The notes under the pieces: model-generated | What the model was told of the DNA's origin: nothing | Databases searched by the model: none | The model's input: the letters and a program-made list of their open reading frames with translations, nothing else | Shown here: one piece after another, positions 8,487-17,327 of the stretch | Position numbering within the stretch: position 1 is the first letter of the stretch | Layout of the letters: every line of letters starts with the position of its first letter | Source of the DNA: Pirellula staleyi DSM 6068 | GTDB taxonomy: Bacteria > Planctomycetota > Planctomycetia > Pirellulales > Pirellulaceae | Assembly (NCBI GenBank): GCA_945875845.1 | Contig: CAMCMB010000008.1 | Coordinates: 62,001-126,000, forward strand | Reading direction: 5' to 3' | Length of the DNA: 64,000 nucleotides | Position numbers and translations under genes: made by a program

Positions 8487-9520
8487 GCTACTAACCTTTC
8501 GACTGTTCTCTCCCAGGTAATTCCCATTTTGAGCCATCGCTCACGAGCCGCCATACCCATCTCAATCGTTCGATTGCGATTTTCAAAAATGGTATCGATG
8601 GTTCGACCGATTTGTTTCGCGGTTGGCTCTCGAACCCATCCCGATTCCTCGTCTGAAACAAGATCCAGCAAGCCTCCCGAATCGGTAGACGTGAGCACTG
8701 CTTTTCCCGCTTGGTTTGCTTCCATCGAGACGTATCCCAGAGAATCCTCGTCGATAGGTAAATAAGCGCACGCAAGCGAGTTGGAAACGAGTGCCGATAC
8801 TTTCTGTCGCGAATGAAATCCAATCTCCAACCGAACTCGGTCGCTCAATCCATTCTTCTCAACAAGCTTCATCAAACGCAACGAGTCTGCTTGAGTATCT
8901 GCAGGACCAGCAATCACCAGTTTCGCAGAGGAACGGGAGTGGAGCATTGCTTCGACTAGGAGGTGCTGACGTTTCGTGGAGTTGATTCGTCCACCGCAAA
9001 ATACGTAATCCCCATATTCTCCCTGCTTGAAATCCTCTGGACCGTTGATCGGAGTCCTCAGAAGTTCACTGTCAAATCCATTGAATTTCTTTAGCCGCTT
9101 TTGAGTTATCGGTGAGATTGTGCAAAGGCGATTGGTGCTCCTAAAACATTCCGAATCCGCCTGCACAATGCAGTTCCGAAGTTCTTGACCTGCGAGAGAG
9201 GCTGGTATGTTGGAATCGCCCGATTCCCACATGTCGTAGGCTTGGCGGTACTGATGAACAAGCCAAAGCACTTTGTTCGGATGCGGGATGAGATAAGCCG
9301 GGAATTTCATTGCGATCACAAGATCTACTTCCGCTATTCGCATGAACTTGCAAGCAACCATCTCGTCTAGTATCTGTTCCGGCGGGTCGTATCGAAAGGG
9401 GATACGGCACAATCGAACGTCGTGCCCCAAATGTTTCAGATGCATCACCAAATAGTTCGCGAGTTCCTCCGCACCTCCGTGAATATAAGGAACCATGTTG
9501 TTGACGATCAAGATCTTCAT
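8483..9520 (-). CDS. Glycosyltransferase, GT-B fold (GT4 family)
   Basis: A 345-residue GT4 protein starting MKILIVNNMVPYIHGGAEELANYLVMHL, with the Gly-Gly-Ala-Glu acceptor loop common in this family. The donor domain shows GDYVFCGGRINSTKRQHLLVEAM, LVIAGPAD and CAYLPIDEDSLGYVSMEANQAGKAVLTSTDSGGLLDLV, containing the second Glu of the EX7E motif. Its ATG overlaps the stop of the preceding half-glycosyltransferase gene by ATGA, and its own stop overlaps the next start the same way. The N-terminal part (PEQILDEMVACKFMRI...LVIAMKFPAYLIPHPNK) parallels that of the half-gene beside it, suggesting duplication. Confidence 0.9.
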   Translation of the reverse strand: MKILIVNNMVPYIHGGAEELANYLVMHLKHLGHDVRLCRIPFRYDPPEQILDEMVACKFMRIAEVDLVIAMKFPAYLIPHPNKVLWLVHQYRQAYDMWESGDSNIPASLAGQELRNCIVQADSECFRSTNRLCTISPITQKRLKKFNGFDSELLRTPINGPEDFKQGEYGDYVFCGGRINSTKRQHLLVEAMLHSRSSAKLVIAGPADTQADSLRLMKLVEKNGLSDRVRLEIGFHSRQKVSALVSNSLACAYLPIDEDSLGYVSMEANQAGKAVLTSTDSGGLLDLVSDEESGWVREPTAKQIGRTIDTIFENRNRTIEMGMAARERWLKMGITWERTVERLVA

Positions 9521-10083
9521 GCTGCGAGTTTTCCTGTCGTGGCATCGCGTGTGACTACCGAGCTGTCCTCGATGCAGTTATCGGAACCGATATACGCTGC
9601 TAGCTGTTTGATATCACAAACTTTGCAATCCACACCGAAGGACCGAGTAATCGTCGCACCAAGCTCGGGTATCAAGCAATAAATCTCTTTTGATTCACGG
9701 AGGGAGAGTTGGTCAGCACAACGCAACTTATCACGAAGTACGTTGTTTCGAAATGAGCTTTTAGGCTTTAGTGTTTCCGCATGGTTGTCGTGAAAATCCT
9801 GAAGCAGGAATGGGGCTCTGAACGCGACAAACGCCTTGTTGTCATGACGCAAAAGATGGGAGGGTGCTCCAATCGCGACGAGCTTGTCACATGCTTGACG
9901 AACGTCGAGAAGCCTGTAACTCATGACTTGACCAAGCAACGATTCGTGTTCGAATACGAATGGCAAGGAAAAGCAATCGACGGAATGCCCCTTCGCTATC
10001 AATTCGTCTTGTAATTGACGCAAGTCGAGTTCATCTCGGCTGTCAGTAGCATGATCAAAACTGTTCGCAAGGAGGATTTTCAT
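9517..10083 (-). CDS. Half-length glycosyltransferase: N-terminal Rossmann domain only
   Basis: From the ATG at 10083 the protein is 188 residues (upstream in-frame ATGs at 10107 and 10122 exist). It begins MKILLANSFDHATDSRDELDLRQLQDELIAKGHSVDCFSLPF and continues with HLLRHDNKAFVAFRAPFLLQDF, matching the layout of the N-terminal domain of the next gene. The donor-binding C-terminal domain with the EX7E motif is absent: the chain ends after about 185 residues. The end overlaps the next start by ATGA, so the truncation is stable and coupled rather than an obvious recent frameshift. It may be a remnant, or may work with a partner supplying the donor domain. Confidence 0.65.
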   Translation of the reverse strand: MKILLANSFDHATDSRDELDLRQLQDELIAKGHSVDCFSLPFVFEHESLLGQVMSYRLLDVRQACDKLVAIGAPSHLLRHDNKAFVAFRAPFLLQDFHDNHAETLKPKSSFRNNVLRDKLRCADQLSLRESKEIYCLIPELGATITRSFGVDCKVCDIKQLAAYIGSDNCIEDSSVVTRDATTGKLAA

Positions 10084-10219
10084 TCGGCGGATTAAAATAC
10101 GAAGCATGGAAATAGTCAGCATTCGCGGGATGGTACGGCCTGCACAAAACTACCGTCAAGATCAAACGGAATCGAATTCAGGCGGCCACAAAAGCATCTC
10201 TCGGTTGACTTGGTTTTCC

Positions 10220-11431
10220 TTAGGCAACAATCTCTTCGAAGGCAGAAAGATAGCGTGCCGCGACATGGGACCATGTGTAACGCATCATTGCTTGCATGGA
10301 AGCTTCCGCGTTCGCTTTCGCGTTCTCTGGTCCAGCGATGATGCGGCAAATGGCGTCGCCAATTTCGTAACAGCATCGCGGATGGAACGTTTCAGCCATT
10401 ACTCCGAGTTGTTCTCTGTGCTCGAGAAACGATGGGATAGCAGACATCGCGACAGGAGTGCCCAACATCCAAGCGTCAAGTCCCGAACCATTTCCCGCCT
10501 CGTAAAGCGAGGGGTTGATGACGAGTTTCGCTTGCTTAATCAACGCGGTCACTTCTCGATCATGCCTTAGTCCAAGGCTAACAACGTTTCCACCATCCTG
10601 GACATTGTCTAGATACCAAGGCGTATTCGCATTTCCGCATATGCCTTCGGTTCCAAATCCGACAAGGACCAGGCGTAGCTCTGGGAATTTCTCTCGCGCG
10701 TAATGAAACCCACCTAGCAACTGACCCAGATTTTTGTGAGCCGAAACGTTGTTAAGACATAGAATGAAGTCTCCCTTGATACCCAAAGTGCCAACTGTTT
10801 TCTTTGCTTCGGATTCGTCCATTCCGACAAGATTCCCAAGATGAGAAATCGGGATGACTTTGGTGTGACCGTGAAACTCAGGAAACGCTCGCTTCAAGTC
10901 TTGGGCGATAAAGTTTGAGGAAACGATTGGAAATGCGTTCGAAAGCCATCGCCTATGCTGTTTGTAGAGCGACTGTGTCGACCTCGGTGTTTCCACAAAC
11001 GCACCTACGAAATGCGTGTAGTTAAAATCATGTGGCACGAATGCAATCGGAACTTGGATGTCCGGACATTCGATCCCAAACGGCCATGCGAAAAGCACAA
11101 CGTCTTGCAAATTCAGATCCTTGATCCAACGACGGTACTGAAAATACTGAAGAGTCTGTCGAAGTTTGTGGATCGAGGTCCGAAGGGGATTGCCTGGCTC
11201 GACGCACTTGAGGTAGGGCATGGCTTTGACTTGAACACCGAATTGTTCGAGCATCCGCCGAGGTGAGCCCTCTTCCCCGACCGATTTGAGCCGCCTGCCG
11301 AGGTAAACCGTGATCGCAATTTGTGGCCTATCGCGACGAATTGCCTGAATGAGTCGGCATGTGTACCTCCATCCGCCGGTGGAGGAGCTCTGGAGCACGA
11401 CCGCTAGTTTATCAAGCTTCTTCTGAGTCAT
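10220..11431 (-). CDS. Glycosyltransferase, GT-B fold (GT4 family)
   Basis: A 403-residue protein starting MTQKKLDKLAVVLQSSSTGGWRYTCRLIQAI. Recognisable GT4 features are IAFVPHDFNYTHF, FPIVSSNFIAQDLKRAFP, GDFILCLNNVSAHKNLGQLLGGFHYAREKFPELRLVLVGFG (start of the donor domain) and LINPSLYEAGNGSGLDAWMLGTPVAMSAIPSFLEH, a well-kept EX7E-type loop. No signal peptide. It sits between the aminotransferase and the half-glycosyltransferase in the leftward cluster. The HKN and LYEAG context resembles mannosyl/rhamnosyl-type GT4 enzymes, but donor specificity cannot be read from this. Confidence 0.9.
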   Translation of the reverse strand: MTQKKLDKLAVVLQSSSTGGWRYTCRLIQAIRRDRPQIAITVYLGRRLKSVGEEGSPRRMLEQFGVQVKAMPYLKCVEPGNPLRTSIHKLRQTLQYFQYRRWIKDLNLQDVVLFAWPFGIECPDIQVPIAFVPHDFNYTHFVGAFVETPRSTQSLYKQHRRWLSNAFPIVSSNFIAQDLKRAFPEFHGHTKVIPISHLGNLVGMDESEAKKTVGTLGIKGDFILCLNNVSAHKNLGQLLGGFHYAREKFPELRLVLVGFGTEGICGNANTPWYLDNVQDGGNVVSLGLRHDREVTALIKQAKLVINPSLYEAGNGSGLDAWMLGTPVAMSAIPSFLEHREQLGVMAETFHPRCCYEIGDAICRIIAGPENAKANAEASMQAMMRYTWSHVAARYLSAFEEIVA

Positions 11432-11471
11432 GATCGGTAGATCGAATCGACGAAAGCATCGTCATAGGACT

Positions 11472-12620
11472 TTAAGCTGCTCGCCGAACTCCCATTTGAG
11501 AAACTGCAGACCGTCTTATGACTTTCACAATTCGATCCATATCTGTTGTCGTCAAGTGGTTGTAGGTTGGCAACATCAATCCATTCGCACTGAGATGGTC
11601 CGAGTGAGCAAGCGAATGTCGTTGCCTAGCGGCCGCCTCCAAAAAAGGCGGAAGGGTATGAAGTGGATAGAAGAAGGGACGGGAGTCAATTCCTTCGGCT
11701 TTCAAAGCATCCATCAATTCATCACGCGTTGTACCAAACTGCTGCGGATCGATGGTCACGCTATACATCCATGGCGCAGTTCGAGCCCAAGATGCTACGG
11801 GCTGGAAATCGACACCACTCACACCCTTGAGAGAGGAAGTGTAGTAGTCGAACAGGGCTCGTCTTTTTTCAAAGATCTCTTCGCGACGCTCCAATTGACC
11901 GCAAAGAATCCCACATGCAACATTCGTGAGGCGAAAGTTGTACCCCGTGATTGGGAAGTAGTACCGCCGGCGAGGATCCATGCCTTGGCCACGTAGCATT
12001 TTGAGCCGAACGTAGAGCTGGCGGTCATTCAGGGTCACCGCTCCGCCTTCGCCACAGGTAATAATTTTGTTTCCGAAAAAGGAGAAGGTAGCGACGGTAC
12101 TAAGGCCACCAACAGGACGCCCTTTGTATTGGGCAAAATGAGCTTCGGCAGCGTCCTCAACCACCCACAGGCCGTTGATCGCAGCGACTTCGTTGATGGC
12201 ATCCATATCCGCTGGATGCCCCATCAAATGCACACCAATGATCCCTCGCGTTCGAGGTGTTATGGCGCGCTCGATCGCCTCAGGTGAAATGCACCAAGTC
12301 TCAGGATCAATGTCAACGAAAACAGGTTCTGCACCGCAGTATCGGACTGCGTTTGCCGTCGCAATGTAAGTCATGGAAGGAACGATGACTTCGTCCCCAG
12401 GTCGCAGTCCCAAACCCAGGAGAGAAAGATGCAATGCGGTCGTTCCGTTTGAGCAAGCCAGCGCATACTTTGTACCGCAAAGCTCGGCAAATTCTTGCTC
12501 AAAGCGGTCCAAAAAGGGACCCACCGATGAGATCCAAGAACTGCGAATGGCCTCGACCGCGTACGCCTCTTCTTTGCCGGAAACATCTACCGAAGCGACT
12601 GGTATTGCGGTTGTTTTCAA
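11472..12620 (-). CDS. DegT/DnrJ/EryC1/StrS sugar aminotransferase, perosamine-synthase-like
   Basis: A 382-residue PLP enzyme. The PLP lysine is K185 in FSFFGNKIITCGEGG, the PLP-pyridine Asp is D156 in VVEDAAEAHFAQYKG, and ACSNGTTALHLSL is the phosphate-binding segment. The FFGNK-IIT-GEGG and VEDAAEA-YKG patterns resemble GDP-perosamine synthases (Per/RfbE), which transaminate GDP-4-keto-6-deoxymannose at C4, more than the C3 aminotransferases. It is the first gene of the leftward glycan cluster. Together with the formyltransferase at 5821-6543 it suggests an N-formylated 4-amino sugar. The upstream GDP-mannose dehydratase is not in the window, so the exact sugar is unproven. Confidence 0.85.
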   Translation of the reverse strand: MKTTAIPVASVDVSGKEEAYAVEAIRSSWISSVGPFLDRFEQEFAELCGTKYALACSNGTTALHLSLLGLGLRPGDEVIVPSMTYIATANAVRYCGAEPVFVDIDPETWCISPEAIERAITPRTRGIIGVHLMGHPADMDAINEVAAINGLWVVEDAAEAHFAQYKGRPVGGLSTVATFSFFGNKIITCGEGGAVTLNDRQLYVRLKMLRGQGMDPRRRYYFPITGYNFRLTNVACGILCGQLERREEIFEKRRALFDYYTSSLKGVSGVDFQPVASWARTAPWMYSVTIDPQQFGTTRDELMDALKAEGIDSRPFFYPLHTLPPFLEAAARQRHSLAHSDHLSANGLMLPTYNHLTTTDMDRIVKVIRRSAVSQMGVRRAA

Positions 12621-13063
12621 TTTGGTTCTCCCTCAGTTCTTTGACCCTTCGCCTTACCTCAAGCCCCGAACAGTACCGGCTTTTCGATCCACGCGTCAAG
12701 AGCGTTTGCGGCGTTGCAGAAATGCCATCGCGAGCGGTAATAAGGCAAATGCGTGGAAAAAATGTACCAACGGACGATCGTTGTTCGTTGACGACTCGAC
12801 GGACTTTGATGTCCGTCAATGGGGAATTCGACGGACTAGGAAGTCCGTCGTACCATTAAATCAACAGCCCGCTAGCGCGTTCCTGCGGATTAGGAGTCCC
12901 CAAAAATGGCCTTATTCCCATATCGGGGCGATTTTCCATCATTCAAGCTACCTTGGTATTGACTCGGAGACTGCAGAGAAGTTATCGATTCTTTTGGCTT
13001 GGGAGAGCCTGGCTTGGGAGAGCCCGTATGACCCATTTTCTTTACTGAACGGAATCACGAACC
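12621..13063. other. Intergenic region with one palindromic repeat copy
   Basis: It separates the divergent aminotransferase and lipoprotein genes. It holds a partial copy of the GGACTT/AAGTCC palindromic element (12796-12881) and a 15-base tandem duplication (ggcttgggagagcc at 12996 and 13011). The rightward reading frame across it is the antisense of the aminotransferase merged with repeat sequence and is not a gene. Confidence 0.7.
12796..12881. repeat. Palindromic dispersed element, family A, copy 1 (partial)
   Basis: Contains cgacggact...gtccgtc, then aattcgacggactaggaagt, ccgtcgtacc and attaaatcaacagccc, the same order as copies at 16001-16113 and 25329-25470. The left terminal arm seen in the 25.3-kb copy is missing and the first hairpin loop differs, so it is a degraded copy. 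Confidence 0.85.
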
Positions 13064-14032
13064 ATGAAAAAACTACTTTGGATACCGATTGCAGCCACCG
13101 CCGTCCTCGTCTCGGGCTGTGGATCGAATCCGCCTACGGCAACCATGGACACGCCTGCTACCACGGGATCGACCGCAAGCAACAATTTGCCGTCCCAACC
13201 GCGAACCGGGGCAACTTCCCAGCTTCCGACCGAGCCCAAAGAGGTCGTTCGCTTGTTTCTGGACAGCATGCGACAGGGGAACGGAACACAATTAGCGGCT
13301 CTCCTGTCAACCGCCGCCCGTGAGGAGATCACTCGCAAAAAGCTGGAAATCGATCCTCTCGGTTCGCCGATGGCTACGTTTCAAATCGGTGAATCGGGAT
13401 CCCATCCAGAGCAACCTGATTCGATGCTGGTTTCCACGGTTTGGTCCGAGCCAGCACAAAACGGCCAGCCAGAAGCCAATCTTGATGTTGTTTGGGGGCT
13501 TCGAAAGGAAGCTACAGGGTGGCGCATCTGCGAAATGGCTGTCGATCCAATGAACGGCGACGACGTTCAAATCGTCAACTTTGAGAATCTTGAGCCTGAG
13601 CAGCCTGCACCGCAAGAACAGCGAGTCGCTTCCTTGCCGAACGCTCCTGCGGGCTTTCCTGCTGCTGCAAACGGGCAACAATTTCAGCAACCTCTGCAAC
13701 AGCAACCTCCGCAACAGCAAATGCCGCAACAGCAAATGCCGGTATCGCAATTCCAGCAGCCGCAACAGCCGCAATTCCCACAGCAGCAAGGCGCTTTCCC
13801 ACCCTCGGGCAATTCTGCGGCGGGTTACCCTTCATCGGCTCTACCTCCTGGAAACGCTCCAACGAATGGATATCAACCCAACGCCTTGCCGCCGGTGGTT
13901 CCAGCCTCGGGGCAATCGCAGCAACCAGTCCAGCCAAACGGCAACTTTGCGCTTCCACCGGCGAACGGATCGCTGCCACCGGCTAATTCCGGAAACTTTC
14001 CAGCAAATCCGCCCTACACACTTCCAAAGTAG
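13064..14032 (+). CDS. Lipoprotein with NTF2-like domain and Gln/Pro-rich tail
   Basis: A 322-residue protein with a lipoprotein signal peptide: MKKLLWIPIAATAVLVSGC, with the lipobox Cys at 19. Residues about 50-170 form a compact domain (EPKEVVRLFLDSMRQGNGTQLAALLSTAAREEI ... LDVVWGLRKEATGWRICEMAVDP) whose pattern is like SnoaL/NTF2-type ligand-binding folds. The last 150 residues are low complexity, rich in Gln, Pro and Asn. The signal peptide predicts membrane anchoring, facing the periplasm. Monocistronic; the gene ends 331 bases before acpP. Function unknown. Confidence 0.8.
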   Translation: MKKLLWIPIAATAVLVSGCGSNPPTATMDTPATTGSTASNNLPSQPRTGATSQLPTEPKEVVRLFLDSMRQGNGTQLAALLSTAAREEITRKKLEIDPLGSPMATFQIGESGSHPEQPDSMLVSTVWSEPAQNGQPEANLDVVWGLRKEATGWRICEMAVDPMNGDDVQIVNFENLEPEQPAPQEQRVASLPNAPAGFPAAANGQQFQQPLQQQPPQQQMPQQQMPVSQFQQPQQPQFPQQQGAFPPSGNSAAGYPSSALPPGNAPTNGYQPNALPPVVPASGQSQQPVQPNGNFALPPANGSLPPANSGNFPANPPYTLPK

Positions 14033-14363
14033 TTTTGGGCAAGGGCGAATGCGCAGATGGATCGTTGCCAGAAAACAATCCAAAAGATGCCGGGAAGCAC
14101 CGGTTTTTTGCGGAAAAAGGATCCGTATTGGAACAAGCGAAAAGGTTGGGTTGACACCCAATTTTGGAAAACCAAGCCCCGCACTCCATGAAATCCGCTC
14201 TTTCTTGCAACTATTTGGGCATGTAAGTCCTCGGTAGAGCACTTCATGGCTTGACCTATTTTGCTAAAATCCTCTATCTTTGGCACCCCGCCGAAATCGT
14301 TTTGGCGATCGACTACTTTTCCAACAATTTTTGATTTGAATTTGCTGACGGGAGCACCCAGCT
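14033..14363. other. Intergenic region upstream of acpP
   Basis: A 331-bp non-coding stretch after the lipoprotein gene. The distal half shows nothing notable; the proximal half holds a candidate sigma70-type promoter for acpP-fabF (14251-14280). Confidence 0.6.
14251..14280 (+). promoter_or_regulatory. Candidate promoter of acpP-fabF
   Basis: TTGACC at 14251-14256 and TATCTT at 14275-14280 are spaced by 18 bases and lie about 85 bases before the acpP start. This fits a housekeeping promoter, but planctomycete consensus sequences are less certain than those of E. coli. Confidence 0.4.
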
Positions 14364-14600
14364 ATGGCTTCTATTGAGGAACGAGTCATCGACATCGTTG
14401 CCGAACAACTTGGTGTCGAGAAAGACAAGATCGGTCGAGAAACTCACTTTGTGAACGATCTTGGAGCCGACTCGTTGGATACGGTCGAATTGGTAATGGA
14501 ACTCGAAGAAGAGTTTGACATAAGCATTCCGGAAGAAGCTGCGGAAAAAATCCAACGCGTGGGTGAAGCGGTTGATTACATAGAAAAGCAACAAGCTTAA
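14364..14600 (+). CDS. acpP: Acyl carrier protein
   Basis: A 78-residue acidic protein with the canonical phosphopantetheine site [16 protein letters not shown], Ser37 being the attachment point. Helix I ([15 protein letters not shown]) and helix III are intact and the length is typical. It carries growing acyl chains in type II fatty acid synthesis. The ggagcaccc stretch upstream of the ATG provides a ribosome-binding site. It is followed 34 bases later by fabF, the usual arrangement, and the two are surely co-transcribed. Confidence 0.98.
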   Translation: MASIEERVIDIVAEQLGVEKDKIGRETHFVNDLGADSLDTVELVMELEEEFDISIPEEAAEKIQRVGEAVDYIEKQQA

Positions 14601-14634
14601 TCGTTCTCTATCAAGGATCGTTTTCGGTTAAAGC

Positions 14635-15873
14635 ATGAAACGTCGCGTCGTGGTGACGGGGCTAGGTTGCGTTACGCCCCTGTCTTGTCAAGTTGAACAG
14701 CTATGGCAGTCCATCTTGGACGGCAAGAGCGGTATTCATCCGTTTACGGTAATCGACACAACGCATCACAAGGTGCGTTTCGGTGGAGATGTGACCGATT
14801 TCAACCCAGGAAACACCGTGGAAGCAAAAGATGCGAAGCGATTGGATCGCTTCACACTTTTCTCCATGTTCGCTGGTTTTCATGCTGTTCATGACTCTGG
14901 GCTCGATTTCGAAAAAGAGGACCCTTACCGGTGCGGAGCAATCCTAGGCTCCGGTATTGGAGGCCTAAACGAAATCGAAGAACAGATGTTCAAGATGTTT
15001 AGCAAGGGGCCAGATCGGGTTAGCCCGTTCACGATTCCAAAGATGATGCTGAATGCGGCTGGTGGAAATCTAGCCATCCAGTACGGATTAAAAGGCCCTA
15101 ACTACGCCGTGGCAACTGCATGCGCATCTAGCAACAACGCGATGGGTGATGCATTAAAGGCTATCCAATACGATGATGCGGATGTGATGCTGACGGGTGG
15201 CACCGAAGCAGCCATCACTGCAATGGGAGTCGCAGGCTTTGCCAACATGAAGGCCCTCTCGACCCGCAATCATGAACCTGAAAAAGCGAGCCGACCGTTC
15301 GACAACGACCGGGACGGATTCGTCTTAAGCGAGGGTTGCGGCGTTCTCGTGTTTGAAGAATACGAACACGCAAGAAAACGTGGAGCCAGAATCTACGGCG
15401 AAATCCTTGGTTACGGCGGTTCATGCGATGCTGGCCATATTACCGCTCCAGACGAACAGGGACGCGGTGCGGGTCGAGCGATGCTCAATGCATTGCGGGA
15501 TGCCAAACTCGACCCCTCGGAGATCGACTACATCAACGCCCACGGCACTAGCACCCCGCTAGGCGACAAAGCAGAAACAGTTGCAGTCAAATCGATTTTC
15601 GGTGAGTCTGCAAAGACGGTTTCGCTTTCAAGTACGAAGGGGCACCTGGGTCATGCCCTCGGGGCGAGTGGAAGCATCGAAATGATCTTGTCCATTCTTG
15701 CTTGCTATCGTGACGTTATCCCACCCACAATCAACTTGGATACGCCCGATCCGAACTGCGATTTGGATTACACCCCCAATCATGCGAAAGCAGCGAAAAT
15801 CAAAATCGCGATGAACAACAGCTTTGGCTTCGGCGGGCACAACGCTACCATCATTTGCGGCAAAGTCCTTTAA
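14635..15873 (+). CDS. fabF: 3-oxoacyl-[acyl-carrier-protein] synthase II
   Basis: A 412-residue KAS II with the complete catalytic set at the E. coli positions: Cys163 (ATACASSNN), His303 (NAHGTSTPLGD), Lys335 and His340 (STKGHLGHALGASG), and the C-terminal NNSFGFGGHN gate loop. It condenses malonyl-ACP with acyl-ACP in fatty acid elongation. Directly downstream of acpP in the same operon. It is a useful in-window reference for the degenerate ketosynthase at 59746-61035. Confidence 0.97.
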   Translation: MKRRVVVTGLGCVTPLSCQVEQLWQSILDGKSGIHPFTVIDTTHHKVRFGGDVTDFNPGNTVEAKDAKRLDRFTLFSMFAGFHAVHDSGLDFEKEDPYRCGAILGSGIGGLNEIEEQMFKMFSKGPDRVSPFTIPKMMLNAAGGNLAIQYGLKGPNYAVATACASSNNAMGDALKAIQYDDADVMLTGGTEAAITAMGVAGFANMKALSTRNHEPEKASRPFDNDRDGFVLSEGCGVLVFEEYEHARKRGARIYGEILGYGGSCDAGHITAPDEQGRGAGRAMLNALRDAKLDPSEIDYINAHGTSTPLGDKAETVAVKSIFGESAKTVSLSSTKGHLGHALGASGSIEMILSILACYRDVIPPTINLDTPDPNCDLDYTPNHAKAAKIKIAMNNSFGFGGHNATIICGKVL

Positions 15874-15880
15874 CGCCATT

Positions 15881-15960
15881 CACGCGTGGCACGCGCACGC
15901 TCGCACGCTCGCACGCTCACTCGTGAATCCATGGCGAGACGCCCATGCCACGTAGCGAGG
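15881..15960. repeat. Dispersed element, family B, copy 1
   Basis: Repeated cgcacgctcg units then ctcgtgaatccatggcgaga and cgcccatgccacg. Related sequences lie at 18281-18357 and 40804-40912. It lies just downstream of fabF, where it could form hairpins at the transcript end. Confidence 0.75.
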
Positions 15961-16000
15961 GATTGTAGGCGGCCACTCGCTCGCAGGCGTGTTGCTTTGA

Positions 16001-16113
16001 TGGTACGACGGACTTCCAAGTCCGTCGAATTCCCTTTGGACGGACTAGGAAGTCCGTCGTACCACCCTTACCGAATAACGACTTCATTAAATCAACAGCC
16101 CATCGCGCGTCGG
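16001..16113. repeat. Palindromic dispersed element, family A, copy 2
   Basis: Two nested hairpins: tggtacgacggacttccaag with tccgtcgaa, and ttggacggactaggaagtcc with gtcgtacca. These are followed by cccttaccgaataacgactt, cattaaatcaacagcc and the right arm gcgcgtcggg. It lies between the convergent fabF and hisA genes, and its right end touches the hisA stop region. Confidence 0.9.
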
Positions 16114-16117
16114 GTTT

Positions 16118-16846
16118 TCAATCCGCATTGGCGATACGAAGCACTTCCGATAACTGCATTTGCCCATCGTAGAGCGATCGTCCAATGATCGCACCGGCCG
16201 TTTTTTGTGCGATCAATTCACGCACGTCTTGTAAAGTCGTCACGCCCCCGGAACAGATGACGGGAAACGGACTCATGGATTGGATCTCGGCTAACGATTG
16301 AAGGTTGGGTCCAGCCATCATTCCATCTTTTGCTATGTCGGTGTAAACAACTGCCGCACACAGCCCTGTGTGTTGAGCAATCCGATCGACAAGTTCGCTT
16401 GCAGGCGTCTGCGATGTCTCCAGCCACCCCTCGGTAGCGACCATCCCGTTGAGCGCGTCCAGTCCAAGCACCAATTGGCCAGGATAGCGTTCGCACATGG
16501 ATCCAAACCAAGCGGGATCTTTGAGAGCAGCCGTTCCAACCACTAAACGCGAAAGGCCAAAATGCAGTAAGCGTTCGATGGTGGCTTCGTTCCGGACACC
16601 ACCTCCTAATTGGACTTTTTTGCCGAGTGAAGCACCAACAATCTCGCGGATAGAGTGTTCGTTGACAATGCTTCCGGACTTAGCACCGTCCAAATCGACG
16701 CAGTGCAAGAGCTCAGAGCCAGCATCAAACCAACGTCTCGCTACCTCCGCCGGATTGGAGCTAAAAACGGTGTCACGGCTGTAGTCACCTTGCTGAAGTC
16801 GCACGCATTTTCCGCCCAATAAATCAATCGCGGGCCAAATTTCCAC
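16118..16846 (-). CDS. hisA: ProFAR isomerase of histidine biosynthesis
   Basis: A 242-residue (beta-alpha)8 barrel that converts ProFAR to PRFAR, the fourth step of histidine synthesis. The catalytic Asp8 (WPAIDLLGGKCVRLQQGDY) and Asp130 (LVLGLDALNG) are present, as are the phosphate-binding loops QLGGGVRN and CSGGVTT and the late IIGRSLYDG. The YTDIAKDGMMAGPN segment contains the second-half Asp typical of HisA rather than HisF. It stands alone, with no other his genes nearby, as is common in planctomycetes with scattered his genes. Confidence 0.95.
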   Translation of the reverse strand: MEIWPAIDLLGGKCVRLQQGDYSRDTVFSSNPAEVARRWFDAGSELLHCVDLDGAKSGSIVNEHSIREIVGASLGKKVQLGGGVRNEATIERLLHFGLSRLVVGTAALKDPAWFGSMCERYPGQLVLGLDALNGMVATEGWLETSQTPASELVDRIAQHTGLCAAVVYTDIAKDGMMAGPNLQSLAEIQSMSPFPVICSGGVTTLQDVRELIAQKTAGAIIGRSLYDGQMQLSEVLRIANAD

Positions 16847-16892
16847 TGTTTGCTCTCTAAAAATGGGCTCAGAAAAAGCCGTACGGGCCGCT

Positions 16893-17153
16893 TTATCTCC
16901 TGGGTTTCAAGATTGCTCTGGGTGTCGCGTTGGGCAGTTGCCCTTGTTCGATTTCCCGCGCTGTCACATGGCGACCGTGCTGCGGTGGGACTAAGCGATG
17001 CAAAATAACAGGCAGGGCGTTTGTGTGAACGACCACCTCGCGCCCCTGATGGATCTGCGTGAACTGCTTTGCACTCGCTCGGTCGGCAGAGGCAAACATC
17101 GTTAGTGCTATTATGGCGACGGCAACGAATCTGATCGTAGTATTAATTTTCAT
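16893..17153 (-). CDS. Small secreted hypothetical protein
   Basis: An 86-residue protein from ATG 17153, which has a good ribosome-binding site (aggacaggg) just upstream. It begins MKINTTIRFVAVAIIALTMFASADRASA-KQ, a clear signal peptide with cleavage near residue 28. The mature part of about 58 residues is basic with several His (LPVILHRLVPPQHGRHV) and ends KPRR. No known family recognised. It lies between hisA and a divergent hypothetical gene. Confidence 0.65.
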   Translation of the reverse strand: MKINTTIRFVAVAIIALTMFASADRASAKQFTQIHQGREVVVHTNALPVILHRLVPPQHGRHVTAREIEQGQLPNATPRAILKPRR

Positions 17154-17327
17154 AATGCCCTGTCCTTTGCTGGTAAATTTGTGGCTTCGCAACCTTCGCA
17201 CCCAGTATACCTCACAGAAAAGAACGCGGCGAAAAATTTCTAGATCCTCATTGCGTTGAATGAGTTTGGCGTTTATTCCGATTGAGGAGTAGCCGTCGCA
17301 ATTCATTGACGATTTTCTTACTCAATA

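Noticed and set aside
12373-13323. A 316-residue rightward frame between the aminotransferase and the lipoprotein
   Set aside because: It is antisense to the aminotransferase and then runs through a palindromic repeat into the lipoprotein gene in another frame; no protein motif.
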